Origin: Embiotoca jacksoni
Taxonomy: Eukaryota > Chordata > Actinopteri > Embiotocidae
Direction of reading: 5' to 3'
Assembly: GCA_022577435.1 (NCBI GenBank)
Contig: JAKOON010000018.1
Coordinates: forward strand, 9,646,096-9,710,095
Length of the DNA stretch: 64,000 bases
A program made the translations under genes and the position numbers. Positions 45,900 through 56,549 of this stretch are shown piece after piece. Numbering within the stretch: the stretch's first letter is position 1; each line of letters opens with the position of its first letter. A model generated the notes under the pieces. That model ran no database searches, was not told the origin of the DNA, and worked only from the letters and a program-made list of their open reading frames with translations.

Positions 45900-46116
45900 T
45901 TTTTCTCTGCCTGCTATCTCTGTCTCATTCTTATTCTCTCTTTCATATACTCCCTGACTCCATCTCTTCAGGGGTGCGTAGAGGTGGTAGTGATGGAGGA
46001 GGGTCCCTCTTGTCTCCCCCCCCCTCTCTTTTAATTTCTTTCCTCTCCTTTTTTCCCCCACTTGCTGTAATCAGACTCTTTCTCATTGTTCTCTCTTTTT
46101 TTTGGGGGGGGGGGGT
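45900..46116. repeat. CT-rich tract ending in T8G13
   Basis: Pyrimidine-rich sequence with C-runs, then T8 followed by 13 G (46104-46116). The longest open frame of the window (201 codons, 45674-46279) runs through this and the GT array and is an artefact of them. Confidence 0.85.
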
Positions 46117-46194
46117 AGTTTTGGACTCAGCCATCTCTCACTCCATTGTCTCCACTGTCTTTGTCTTTCTCGGTTTCTCTATATGCTTTAATTC

Positions 46195-46345
46195 ACTGCA
46201 GAAATGTAATGCAGGATTATTCAGAATGGGGACACTGCTTTCCGCCAGTGGCGTGGATGCCCCCCACTCAACAGGGTGATAACAGAGCTATTGTCTAACA
46301 CACTCTGATTTGTTTGCCACTCGTTTATCATGTGACCTTTCCCTG
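46195..46345. promoter_or_regulatory. Candidate conserved non-coding element
   Basis: Unique balanced sequence with AATGCAGGATTATTCAG near 46207 and GTGATAACAGAGCTATTGTC near 46276. It ends at a GA repeat. Confidence 0.3.
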
Positions 46346-46354
46346 CTATCATTA

Positions 46355-46407
46355 AGAGAGAGAGAGGGCGAGAGAGAGCGAGAGAGAGTGAGAGAGAGAG
46401 AGAGAGA
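46355..46407. repeat. Imperfect GA microsatellite
   Basis: GAGAGA units with GCG and GTG interruptions. Confidence 0.95.
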
Positions 46408-46518
46408 TGCCACATACGGTAAGACAAAACCAAAATCAAAGAAGCATACATTTAGAGATGCAGAAAGAAAGGTCAAGTAAAGAGACAAACAAGGTAGAAG
46501 GGAGCCTGAGAGAGAATC

Positions 46519-46521
<3 letters not shown>

Positions 46522-46552
<31 letters not shown>
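46522..46552. repeat. (GA)15 microsatellite
   Basis: A pure GA array 115 bp after the previous one. Confidence 0.96.
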
Positions 46553-46555
<3 letters not shown>

Positions 46556-46559
46556 TAGA

Positions 46560-47690
46560 GAAGATTGCATTTTAGAATTACTGGCCAACACCTAACAATT
46601 TATGCCCTCACGCAGTGCTTGGCAGCAGCTGGAGACTGCAAAGCCTGCGGTGAGTGTGCATGTATGTGTTTATGTGTGTGTGAGAGAGAGAGAATAAAGG
46701 TAAGCTACAATACTCCATAGCAGCGAAGTGACATTATCAAGGGGCATTAATGGAAAGGTGTATCACTGCCCCTGTACTCCGATATATGTTTTTATTCAGT
46801 GAAACAAGGCTCACATTGTGGCAACAGCGGTGTCCTGCAGAAAGAGGGGAGAGATAAAAAAACAGATGTTATGTGTTTGCGAATATCTCCTCTGTTTTAT
46901 CTAATCTTGTGATTCCGAGATGAACCCAGTCAGGTACAACATTTTAACAATAATATGACCTGAAAAAATAACTTGACGAATATCAGAAATGTTTACAGGA
47001 CATTTGACATATTTTGTCATGATTTTTCACGAGTTACAGTCGAATAATGGCCTTGAAAACATACAATGTAAAATATAATGCTAGAAAATAAGACTGAAAT
47101 TTAAGAAAAAAAAAAATCACTGACTGATAAGCTTCATTACTCTGTAATTATTAGCTTTTGTTTTTGTTTTTCTGTAGTGAGGTCAACACTAGACTGTGTG
47201 ATCAACTCCACAAGGCCTGGCAGACAAAGAAGTCTGCCCAGCCAAAATTGTACAAGCCTGCGAGGTTAGACGCTAACACAAACCATTTGTAGCGCTGTTT
47301 TTTTTTATGAACAGTTAATCCATTACAACATGAGATTGTATTTAGGAAAACTTTGATCCAGTTGGGGGCAACTAAGGATACCGGTTATTATGTCAGTTTG
47401 TTGATGGTTGAAAGGATTAAGTCAAAGTGCAGCTCTTGTTCTGAAACGAGCCCCACATAAAACAGGGGGAAACGGCATTAGTCACAACAATGTCTTCTCG
47501 TACAAGTTTATGTATGCCCGCTGTGAGACACACACATAAACAGAGGCCTCAACCTATAGTGCGAGTCTGTAGAGGGAAGACCACAGTGAGCAGAGGAGGT
47601 GGGGAGAGCCAAAAAAAATTAAACCATCTACAGGGAGCTCCAGTCCGAGAATATGAACAGAAAAATGAAGGTGACATTTGAGAGAGAGAG
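46560..47690. other. Intergenic sequence
   Basis: 46590-46820 is unique and balanced and may be regulatory, apart from a short TG/GA stretch at 46660-46694. The rest is AT-rich, with an A-run near 47105. Confidence 0.4.
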
Positions 47691-47845
47691 AGAGAGAGGA
47701 GGGGGGAGGGGGTGGGGTTGGGGGTATACTGGTGAGGCTGGGAGGGGGGATTTAATAGGTCCCTGAGACACGAAGGGTGTGAGATGAGATGATGAAACCA
47801 GAGGATAGAGAGGAGGGAGGGCGGGAAGAGAGAGGCAGATTGTGT
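47680..47845 (+). repeat. Purine-rich tract with strong G-quadruplex motif
   Basis: A short GA array leads into G6-A-G5-T-G4-TT-G5 (47701-47724), among the best G-quadruplex patterns in the window. More GGA-rich sequence follows to 47840. Confidence 0.85.
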
Positions 47846-48235
47846 GTCAAAATGTGGATGTTTGGAGATTGGGCTTCCAACCCTTCCAAATGATTAAAAT
47901 GTTCCCTCTGACATTCATATTCCCCTATCTAGATTCCTGCCGACGTACATTGAGCGGTGTTGAATATGAATTGAGAGATGGCTGTATAGAATTTGATCTG
48001 AGAAATGTTTTTGGCAGGAGATGCAATTTAGGCATGTTGCATTTGGTGACCGTGTTGGATTGATTAAAGAAAGGAAAGATATGATTTTATTTCATTATGC
48101 TTTTACACAATTGGAAACCGCAGACCCATTAGCAGCATTTACGCTGAATTCAAATAACATATCTTCTTATGAAATTATAAAGCCTGAATTTTTGTATGAT
48201 GTTGATTATTCAGTACACTAAAACAACATCAAGTA
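47845..48235. promoter_or_regulatory. Candidate conserved non-coding element
   Basis: About 390 bp of unique sequence with no simple repeats, containing AAATGATTAAAATG near 47887, GTTGAATATGAATTG near 47959 and TTGGATTGATTAAAG near 48055. Two plus-strand frames of 66-73 codons overlap it. Neither has a domain. Confidence 0.45.
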
Positions 48236-48239
48236 TTTA

Positions 48240-48445
48240 TTATGTACAAGCATTTCAGATTTTACCTGGCCTTTGAAGAACATCTATTTTTGTGTATTAT
48301 GTTTTTTTCCCGGCCTGACAGCATTTTGGAAGTTTTGTAATTTAATAAAATTCAATTAAATGGTTTGCACCACACACACTTACACATATTTACACATATC
48401 CTAACTCATGTAATGCACACACGCACAATCACACTCACACTCTCA
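48240..48445. other. AT-rich sequence grading into decayed CA repeats
   Basis: TTTAATAAAATTCAATTAAATGG near 48340, then scattered CACA units. Confidence 0.5.
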
Positions 48446-48446
48446 C

Positions 48447-48462
48447 ACACGCACACACGCAC

Positions 48463-48542
<80 letters not shown>
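48447..48542. repeat. (CA)37 microsatellite with CACG lead
   Basis: Interrupted CACACG units to 48467, then a pure CA array from 48468 to 48542. Confidence 0.98.
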
Positions 48543-48545
<3 letters not shown>

Positions 48546-48695
48546 AAATGCACAACAAAAGAAATCAGGGGGACCTCAGACATCAGAATCTCCCTGAGTG
48601 TGAGTCGCCATCCCTTCTCTTCCAACGCTCTGGAGATGAGGGTTGTCATGGTTACAGGGGCAGAAAAATCACCCAATGGCCCACCCCACCCCCCA

Positions 48696-48760
48696 TGACA
48701 CACACACACATACGCACATACACACATACACACATATACACATATACACATATACAGACA
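48696..48760. repeat. Interrupted CA/CATA repeat
   Basis: CACACATA and CATATA units over about 65 bp. Confidence 0.92.
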
Positions 48761-48929
48761 CACCATTTCTTTTTCTTTTTTCCTTCAGTTGTCTGGGCAT
48801 TGCTGATGTCACTGGTGAAACTATGAATTTAACATACAGGTCAGAGATGCATATCTGGGCTGCGGTAAGCCATCAGGAGACGTAAAGGGAAAATGGAACA
48901 TGGACAGAGCGTCCGAACGCCCTTGAAAT

Positions 48930-49500
48930 TTAAAAGAGAAAGTAATAAAACACGAGAGGAAATTCAAAATTCAATCTCAAAGAGATTTGCTATCGAGGCT
49001 GCTCGCTTTTTGCTCCCCTTTCTCCTTTGCAGGTGCAATTAGACCCTTTTCTCTGCAAAGAGGCAAAAACCAGAGACACATGTAGGCTGATTGAAGAGAG
49101 AGATGGATGGTGAAACAAAGTCAAGAGAAGTGATTCCCTGAGAGTTGCTTTTGTTTTTGCTTCCGCTGTGTCTGAGGCATTATACAAGGACTTCACTAAG
49201 CACTTGGGGATTACAGTGCACTTGCTTCTGATAAATGTCTTAATTTCGATGCGATTTTTAAGCCATCAACATAATTATTATTTTTCATTTTTCTTCCCCC
49301 TTCCAACTTGTTTTTAATGAAGACCCTTTTCAATAAACAAATGGATATGCATTAAGGGGGATGATGGGGCTTTCAAGTATAAACCTCTCATGTTTATTAA
49401 GTGCTTCCATTACGCCACATTTCTTCAGCAGACTCTCAGTAATTTTCTTTTTCTTGAAAATAAATCAGCGAGGAGGAAGTTTGTCGAGATGTGTTGAGGC
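48930..49500. promoter_or_regulatory. Candidate conserved non-coding element (extended)
   Basis: Mostly unique sequence. It includes AGTGCACTTGC near 49215, AACATAATTATTATTTTTC near 49269, ATGGATATGCATTAAGG near 49342 and TGTTTATTAAGTGC near 49391. Confidence 0.35.
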
Positions 49501-50160
49501 ACTGCTCATTTTCTTTTTTGCTTTAAAATGACGCTTATTTAGATACAAAATGAAATATTGAAATGCATGATATTTTAGTTTTGTTTTCAAGTAAAAAAAA
49601 ATTGTGAAAACAATGTCACACATCAGGTATTTACTACATATTTACTATTTCATCAATATTTAATTAATCCACAATTAGATACAGAACAATAGTATGTTTA
49701 TTACTTTTGATTGATAAGGTTTGTTAAAAGATATATTCATTATAATGATTAATTTAAAGGTTAATTCCTCAATTCCTTAAAAAAGATACCCAGACACTCT
49801 GCTGATAAAATAACAAATACAAGACAATAAATTGGCGCAGCAGGTCTGGACATTGTCCTCATATAATTGGTGTTTGATAACACCGATTGACTATTGATCG
49901 GTACCGAGATTTGACCCCAGCAATAAATCCAGACCCCTGGTGGCCGGGACACTGCATCGTTGAATCTGAAATATTTTATCCGCGGCTTAAGAGGAATAGC
50001 CACTTATTCTCCCCTTACACAGGTTTTCCTTTTTTTTTTTTATGACAGCAACGCTCTCATCTTTCCTCTTAAGTTTTACCCTTTTGTGACCTTTTGGAGA
50101 GACCAAACGTGTCTGCGTTATATATGGGCTGTCCTGCGATGACGGGGTGGGGAGGGAGGT
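49500..50160. other. AT-rich intergenic sequence with one CTCF-like site
   Basis: Strongly AT-rich to about 49800, then more balanced. A T-run lies near 50031. No gene. Confidence 0.45.
49934..49945 (-). promoter_or_regulatory. CTCF-like core motif
   Basis: On the minus strand it reads GGCCACCAGGGG, which fits the central part of the CTCF consensus (CCACNAGGGGGC). The downstream bases fit less well. Confidence 0.35.
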
Positions 50161-50164
<4 letters not shown>

Positions 50165-50192
<28 letters not shown>

Positions 50193-50208
50193 GAGGGGGG
50201 GGGGGGGG
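50165..50208. repeat. (TG)14 followed by poly-G (14)
   Basis: TG array, GGA, then 14 G at 50195-50208. Confidence 0.96.
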
Positions 50209-50209
50209 T

Positions 50210-50550
50210 GCATTAGCGAGTCCCACCACTCCAACCCCAACACACCATGGCAGAATCCCCAACCCCAACCCCTACTCCGCTTCACTTCATTCATTCCGCT
50301 CGTCCCCTGCGGTCGGCCGGCAAGGCCTCTAAATCCTCCCTTTATTGTACACAGTGCACACAAAGGCTTGGCCTGCTCTCTCATTTCCTTGATGTGCCTT
50401 TGGACAGCAGCGGTGGCTTTGTAGCCATCGATGCAAACATTTGCATAAAGCAGCTCCTGGGGACCGCTGAACAATCAGCTCAACTGTTTCTGGTCAATCC
50501 AGTGGACTTACATATGATGTGTGACCATGTGAATTAAATACTTGGGTTGT
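50210..50550. promoter_or_regulatory. Weak candidate regulatory block
   Basis: GC-balanced sequence with an octamer ATTTGCAT (50439-50446). The 86-104 codon frames on both strands begin inside the TG/G repeat and lack domains. Confidence 0.25.
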
Positions 50551-50762
50551 GGTTCCTGAGATTGAAGTTGCGTGAGATTGCCAAAACAAGGTGGCCAAAG
50601 ACACATGATTAGACAAGGGGAGAGAGCTGACCCTCTTGATCTTTGGTGACGTGAGGCTCTCCCTTTTGCTTTGCCCTCAGATCACTCTCTTTCTACCTCC
50701 TCACCTTTCTCTTCACAACCAACAAAAGTGGGATTATCCAGACAGAGAAAGAAAGACGGAGT

Positions 50763-50779
50763 AAAAAAAAAAAAAAAAA
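50763..50779. repeat. Poly-A (17)
   Basis: A run of 17 A beside otherwise unique sequence. Confidence 0.95.
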
Positions 50780-50799
50780 TCGCTGTGTTTACGGCGGAG

Positions 50800-51140
50800 T
50801 TAAGCTTTTTGAACCAGGGGGTTTCCATCCTAAAATAGACTCACTTGAGGCTGCAAGGCTGGTAATTATTGACCAGGAGGAGAGAGTGGCAAACAACACA
50901 CTCATTACACATGGAGATTGCTTGCTCACCACTGAACCCCGAGAATGGCAATGCAAATTGGTGGCTGCCCCCTTTTTGTGTGGTCAGAAATCTAGAGGGT
51001 CATTAGAATTTTGTTGGGCCCGTTTAATGTTCCTGAGTTGCATGTGGGAGTCAAGCTGCCTTTGAGGAGGTGGCAGCGGCTGAAGGGAGGGAGTCGGTGG
51101 CCCTGGCGTCTGCTTCAAAGGCTGCATTCAATCTTTCATG
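50800..51140. promoter_or_regulatory. Candidate conserved non-coding element
   Basis: Unique, GC-balanced sequence with GGTAATTATTGACC near 50860, an octamer ATGCAAAT (50951-50958) and GGTCATTAGAATTTTG near 50998. Simple repeats are absent. Confidence 0.45.
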
Positions 51141-51430
51141 TGTTTCTTGTGAAGTGATGAGAATATACAGAAGAATAGAAGCAAATGTAGGTTTCACATC
51201 TGATTGCTTTACCGCTGCAATAAATTAAATTTGTGGGAAAAGAAAAGCATATTTTTAATATTGATGTAATATTTCAGTTTTAAAGTAAATACATTGATAT
51301 TTGTAATTTCTAATTGGGTTCGAACACTTGTTGAAAAATCATAATAAAAGAGAAATGCTAAACATAATATTTGCAGTGTTGGAAAATATATTACGAAACG
51401 TTTGTTTTATGCAGTTTTATGCATGTAGTT
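51140..51430. other. AT-rich intergenic sequence
   Basis: No feature recognised. Confidence 0.5.
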
Positions 51431-51432
51431 TA

Positions 51433-51463
51433 TGCGGGTAGTAGTGCATATGCACTACCCGCA
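51433..51463. repeat. Hairpin-forming inverted repeat
   Basis: The left arm TGCGGGTAG-TAG-TGCA and the right arm TGCACTACCCGCA pair over 13 bp with a 3-base bulge and a 2-base loop. Alternatively, the inner 18 bp GTAGTGCATATGCACTAC form a perfect palindrome. A TA-rich satellite begins 15 bp to the right. Confidence 0.8.
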
Positions 51464-51477
51464 AAAAAATATGCACA

Positions 51478-51626
51478 CATATATATATATACATATATAT
51501 ATAGATTATAGCTGATTGATAAAACAATGTGCAGTGTATATATATAATATATAAATATGTATGTATGTATATATATATAGTATTTATATATATGTATATA
51601 TATATATATATATATATAGTATATTT
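51478..51626. repeat. TA-rich satellite
   Basis: (TA)n tracts with TATG units and a unique insert at 51512-51536. Confidence 0.95.
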
Positions 51627-51639
51627 TATGCTCATTATA

Positions 51640-52260
51640 AAAACTTATTCATAAGGCCTTCAAATTTACAATGTAGAGTAGCATTAAGTAACGTTTCAGA
51701 TGCAAGTAATTTTAATGAAGAAATAGGAGAGATTATTCAGATTATTTACTTAATTTATTTATGTACACTCTTATTTTACATAAATCACGATAAATGATTA
51801 TTTTGCGAGCTGCATGCATAAATAATCAAAAATAAAATCATATTTCACAAATTTTCTTGATCATAATTAATAATCCAATTAACAAAATGAAAGAATAAAA
51901 TGATGTTTTAGATGCATTTGACTCGAATAATGAAGTTGGTTGCGTGACAGTGTATTTGCATAAAGTCTTAGAAAATGTCCTTTTCCACTGTATCAGTCAT
52001 AGTTTTCACAATATGTTTTCCTTTCATAAAATCCGTATACATTTACATTTGCTTGTAATATTTCACATTCTTATGTGTAATTTGAATTTTGCTCACGTTG
52101 TCCTACGTTTCTTTTCTGCTGGATTTTTTTTTTTTGCACCTGTGTGGGCTTTCCAAGGATACAGGGAAACCAAAAGAATTCTCCAACAACAATGCACCCT
52201 TCCTTCTCTCCTTACTTCTCTTCACGTCGCGTTCATTGTGTTTATGAAAGAAGATTAACA
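51640..52260. promoter_or_regulatory. Weak candidate regulatory block, AT-rich
   Basis: AT-rich unique sequence with an octamer ATTTGCAT (51954-51961), several TAAT/ATTA cores (51830-51890) and a T-run near 52126. A 104-codon plus-strand frame (51944-52258) has no recognised domain. Confidence 0.3.
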
Positions 52261-52369
52261 TCTCCTCTGGATTTTTCAATTCCCAATTGTTTTTCAGCCA
52301 GATGCGGACCAGAATAGTTGTAATAGCAAAGTGCCATTATTCATAGTCGATATTAGCTGTGTGACACTG

Positions 52370-52520
52370 TCGCTTTCTCCGCTGCATGGCGGTTGGTTTA
52401 TTTCTTCCCATCAGGCACTGGGGTGTGACAGGGGGAAGTGTTGTTAGGACCGAGGTCCCTACAATGTCCCCTGATGTGGACAGACATTATAAATGACATC
52501 GCCCAATCAGATGCGGAATG
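52370..52520. promoter_or_regulatory. Candidate conserved non-coding element
   Basis: Unique, balanced block with GGTTGGTTTATTTC near 52391, an inverted 7-mer pair GACCGAG/GTCCCT-like near 52449, and ACATTATAAATGACATC near 52485. A long GT array follows. Confidence 0.35.
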
Positions 52521-52533
52521 GCGACCGGGGGTG

Positions 52534-52570
52534 GTGTGTGTGTGTGTGTGCGTGTGTGTGTGTGCGTGTG

Positions 52571-52642
<72 letters not shown>

Positions 52643-52660
52643 GTGTGTGTGTGTGTGTGT
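52534..52660. repeat. Long interrupted (GT)n microsatellite
   Basis: About 127 bp, with CG interruptions on the left and a single TT slip near 52641. It is the longest array region overall when interruptions are allowed. Confidence 0.98.
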
Positions 52661-52790
52661 ATAGCAGAGAGTAAAAGAGAAAAAAGGCATAGTGAGGGAG
52701 GAGAAGATGAGAAAACATGGGGAGCCTCATTTGATGCAGTTAATGTGCAGATTTATGTAGAGGGACAGTGGTCAACATTCATAAGATCTT
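52660..52790. other. Intergenic sequence
   Basis: Purine-rich start, then unique sequence. Confidence 0.5.
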
Positions 52791-52792
52791 CC

Positions 52793-53035
52793 TTCCCCCC
52801 ACCGCTCCCCCCGCGCCTCCTCCCATCCCATTTCTTCTTATCCCACCCTCTTCTCCCCCCACAGGCTTTCTCCTTTCTTCCTCTCCCCCTCATTCTCTCC
52901 CACTCTGTCACTCACCATCATTCCTCCCTCTTTCTCCCCTGTTTTCCCCCTGTCTCTCATCTGTCTTTTCTGACTCCGTCCCACCCTACCTCCCTCCCTC
53001 CTTCCCTCCCTCCCAACCTCCGTCTCCTCTGAAAG
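52793..53035. repeat. Pyrimidine-rich (CT/CCCT) tract
   Basis: About 240 bp with strong C/T bias, ending in CCTCCCTCCCTCC units. The 122-179 codon serine/proline-rich frames come from this bias. Confidence 0.88.
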
Positions 53036-53230
53036 GACCAAGATTGTTGTGGACTGCAGCTATCAGACCAATAGGAGGCATAGGTAGACCACAGAAACAC
53101 ACAGACCACAGCAAAGACAGAGAGAGGCAGCGATGATACATATCCAGCATTCAATAGTTTTATTTCTGTGTTGCACAAAGGTGCCAGCATCTCTGTTCAA
53201 CACTAAAACAGGACAAAGCATTTAGGTATA

Positions 53231-53243
53231 CATTCCAGGAATG
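53231..53243. promoter_or_regulatory. CATTCC-A-GGAATG palindrome (STAT or paired TEAD site)
   Basis: A perfect 13-bp palindrome containing TTCCNGGAA, the STAT consensus, and two inverted CATTCC cores as recognised by TEAD proteins. The surrounding 53140-53400 is unique sequence. Confidence 0.4.
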
Positions 53244-53249
53244 GGTTGT

Positions 53250-54110
53250 ACAATATGTAAACTACAGCAGATAAATGGAGAAGAGCTGGTTGATTAAACA
53301 ATGTGCAGAACTCTTTAAAAGAAAAGAAGATACTATAAAGCTGTAAAAACAATACTTGCGCTGTGATTGCTATCAGGGCTCTTGAGCTATTAGGAGACAT
53401 AATATCATATTGATAAAAAAAAAAAATCATATTCATTACTCACCAAATTAAGATAGTCTGAAAACTCTTAGATTTTTATTCATATGTATTTTGTCAATTA
53501 AACATCATTTTTTGTCAAAGTCAAGATTGGAAGATAAACCCCAAGATTTGAAATACATTTTATTTAACCTGCATCACATGTCAGCAAGAATATTACAACC
53601 AACATTTTTGGTTTTCTGATTTTACTTTATTTTTCCTTCCTACAGCAGCCACACAATTCAGTATATGCAACAATGTTCTGAGGAAACCTTGCGTTTTTTT
53701 TCTTCTGAATATTCCATGTTCCTGCTGGTTTTGCAAAGTAAAAGTTCAGATCGTTTCAGTTTTGCTGGACAACCTTGAATATAAGACCTTTTATAAATCA
53801 CCTTATGTTCACATTAAAGTTGGTGGTAAAGTAACTTTCTTTGGCTCTGACTTGAGTGATCGTTATATTTTTTCCGTGAGCAACACCCGTGTTTGTGTCT
53901 TGCTACTTTGTGGCAAGTTGCTACTAAATGGTTCATATTAGTGATGCAGTTTGCGGGCAGAACTTAAGCTCCTATTCGAGGAACTTTTTGCCCCTGCTGT
54001 GATTTGAAGTGAAAAAATATCCCAAACTTAAAATGTCACAGTGTCCCTTTAAGCATTCTGCATTATTTTCATTATAGCAGTGTAAAACCCACGCATGGCT
54101 TCATTTACTG
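53250..54110. other. AT-rich intergenic sequence
   Basis: A 12-A run near 53418 and an AT-rich middle. 53820-54060 is more balanced. No gene or recognised element. Confidence 0.45.
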
Positions 54111-54149
54111 ATTGAATCAATTTATTTCTGAATTAGCCCCTGCAAACCT

Positions 54150-54420
54150 AAACACACACTCTCACACCAGCTCCTGTCACTTTCTCATCTTTCTGCCCTT
54201 CATACAGTACTTTCTCTCTACTCCACCTCCTTCTCCGACTCTCTCTCTCTTTCCCAGTCCACTGAGTTTTCTGGTAATCCCTCTCAATCATTACAGAGGC
54301 CCTTCACTCTTCGTGGAACTTTCTTACCCTCGTTGCGCCCCAGACTTCCATCCATTTTCCTCCTCTCCCACTCTCTCTTCAAAACACGCCCCAGTAGGCC
54401 TTCTCTTTTCATTTCAGAGG
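54150..54420. repeat. CT-rich low-complexity tract
   Basis: Pyrimidine-rich over 270 bp. It gives rise to a 103-codon serine/proline/leucine-rich frame without a domain. Confidence 0.8.
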
Positions 54421-54657
54421 TGAAAAACGAACAGAAATAACTTTTCTAACATTTTTTTTTTAAACTAAAATGGTCTCACATTAGTTTAGGTCTTTGCTAA
54501 ACGTAGATTCAAAGCTACTTGAAAATACGAGACTGAAAACTCATAAGAATACGGATATGTGATTTACAAAATAACCATGCAGTTAGAGAAATCAAGAGTA
54601 CCCAGAGCAGATCTGCATTATTATTAGATAGATATAGCTATAAAAATGATAAAAAAT

Positions 54658-54813
54658 ATATTTATACATGATATATATATATACATACAGTATATATACA
54701 TACAGTATATATATAAACAGTATATATACAGTATATATACACATACAGTATATATATATATATATATATACACAGTGTATATATATATATATACAGTGTA
54801 TATATATATCAGA
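54658..54813. repeat. TA-rich minisatellite with CAGTRTATATA unit
   Basis: CAGTATATA or CAGTGTATA begins at about 54688, 54703, 54718, 54729, 54746, 54773 and 54794, linked by TA runs of variable length. The first two spacings are 15 bp and the later ones are irregular. Confidence 0.93.
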
Positions 54814-54819
54814 CACATG

Positions 54820-55170
54820 TAGCAAGCAAAACATACTGTCTATTTTCCTGTATACTGTATGTTTGCCCTTGTCTGAAGGTACTTTTCTATAGGTAAAACA
54901 CGAAAGAAAGCTAATAACATCGGCCTGATTCAAATATGAGTTACACTTTCATGCTAGCAATCATTTTGTCACACATTTTCAAACAGGGCATATCTTGTTT
55001 TGGAATGAAACTCTTCACGCTCAGTGTTTCTACCTGCAGCAGCAAAGCGTCTGTAGTTTTCTCTGTCTGAGAGCCTAAAGCTGTAGCTTTACAAGTGAAC
55101 CTGCCAGTGTGATCTCAGACTGGCTGCACCCCGGGGCAAGGCAGAGGAGACTATACGTGTGTATGAGTGA
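54820..55170. other. Intergenic sequence
   Basis: Unique. No recognised feature. Confidence 0.5.
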
Positions 55171-55174
55171 ATAC

Positions 55175-55175
<1 letters not shown>

Positions 55176-55256
<81 letters not shown>
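55176..55256. repeat. (GT)40 microsatellite
   Basis: An uninterrupted GT array of 81 bp, second longest pure array. Confidence 0.98.
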
Positions 55257-55258
<2 letters not shown>

Positions 55259-55289
55259 CAGCGTGTTGGAGCTGGCACAACCACCCCTG

Positions 55290-55880
55290 AAAAGCGCTCT
55301 CAAGACCCTTGATTCCATAGCTCAATATTATGATCTCTGAGATCTCTCTTATGCCAGGATGGAACTTATGGATTTTGGGCATTCGCCTTGCAGCGCTATT
55401 AGCCTGCTATTTCCATACATTGTTCTTTGGCCTCTGGAGAAGAGGGGCTTTTTTTTATTAGCCCGGCTGCATGTTAGCTACTACCTGCAATGTGAAGAGA
55501 CTGTAAAATTCTCCGAACCCGTTGAGTTTTATTGATAGCAGGCAGGGGTATAAGCAACTCGCAATAATGAACATCACTGTAACAATTCAATAATACCACT
55601 GACTTTATAATGACCTCACATGTTATGGTATTTTTCAATTTCCTGTGGCATCACTATCACTTTTGTTTAATATGTCCTCTGGGATTAATTGCCTTGGTGT
55701 GAATTCCTCTACAGTTGATCATTTGGATGACTTTAGCTGAGCTCCCATATGTCTCGATGGCCTGTACGCATCAATTCAAGCTGCGTCCAGTGAGGATAAT
55801 TCTACACTAATGCAGTCTGTTAAGAATGGAATTACACAGGCGATGAAGTCAGTGCGCACCCACCATCACTGTTTATAAGA
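55290..55880. promoter_or_regulatory. Candidate conserved non-coding element (large)
   Basis: About 590 bp of unique sequence almost free of simple repeats. It contains GAGATCTCT near 55340, GCGCTATTAGCC near 55393, TAATGACCTCAC near 55608, GGGATTAATTGCC near 55681 and GCATCAATTCAAGC near 55768. No open frame of note crosses it. With 20.99-22.05 kb it is the best non-coding candidate here. Confidence 0.5.
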
Positions 55881-56039
55881 CGCGAATGTGTCCAGAATAA
55901 TTGTGTCCAAGCTGAAAACATGAACAAAGTTTCCACAGACCACAAACTCATTTTCATATTTCCCGTCCTTGCACAGCCCATTAGAGTCTTTAGCACTATT
56001 TATGGAGTTTAACTTTAAGATGTCATCATAAAGTAGGAA

Positions 56040-56545
56040 GCTATGATTTTAAAGTTGACAAAGAGTTCCCTTTCATTCTAGTTAGGGGAACGATGGCTTG
56101 ATTGACAGAGAAGCACTTGAAGGGCAATACAAAGATAGCTAGCTGGGACGGCTGGAGAGAGCGAGAGTGAGTTGTGCTTGCTAATTAAAAGAGAAGCAGC
56201 TGTCTTTCTTTCTGTTTCTGTTATTCCCTTGTTCCTGGGAGTATTAATGTTTTATTCAGGAGAAACATAACTACAGATGAAATTAATAAAATCAGGCTCT
56301 GCCTTTCCCTTGCTATCTCTTGGGGGGGTGGGAAATTCAAACGCTCGTTTCTCCCGGCTTTGAAAGAGCAAACTCAAAGTGCTCCGTGTACTGTAGTTTT
56401 CATTTCTTCATTTCCTGCATATTAAGTTCCTTTTTCCCTTTTGTTTCAAAGTGCATTGCCCTGAAAATAAAGATCAATTTTTCAGTGCAAGAGGCTTTGA
56501 AATTAGAGCAGTGTTTTCCACACCAGCAGAGTGATTTACTGTAGT
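56040..56545. promoter_or_regulatory. Candidate conserved non-coding element
   Basis: Unique sequence with GCTTGATTGACAG near 56096, GCTAATTAAAAG near 56180, AGTATTAATGTTTTATTC near 56240 and GAAATTAATAAAATC near 56279. A short G-run lies at 56322-56328. A 74-codon frame (56320-56544) has no domain. Confidence 0.4.
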
Positions 56546-56549
56546 TACT

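Noticed and set aside
45674..46279. Longest open frame (201 codons, plus strand)
   Set aside because: It runs through the GT array, a CT-rich tract and T8G13. The product would be low-complexity, no domain is visible, and no exon boundary fits.
37863..50410. TGGACAGCAG occurring three times (37863, 39211, 50401)
   Set aside because: It looked like part of a REST-type right half-site, but the remaining bases do not fit. Three copies of some 10-mer are expected by chance in a window of this size.
52493..53136. Frames of 122 and 179 codons
   Set aside because: They consist of translated GT repeat and CT-rich tract (poly Cys/Val, then Ser/Pro/Leu), so repeat composition explains the lack of stops.
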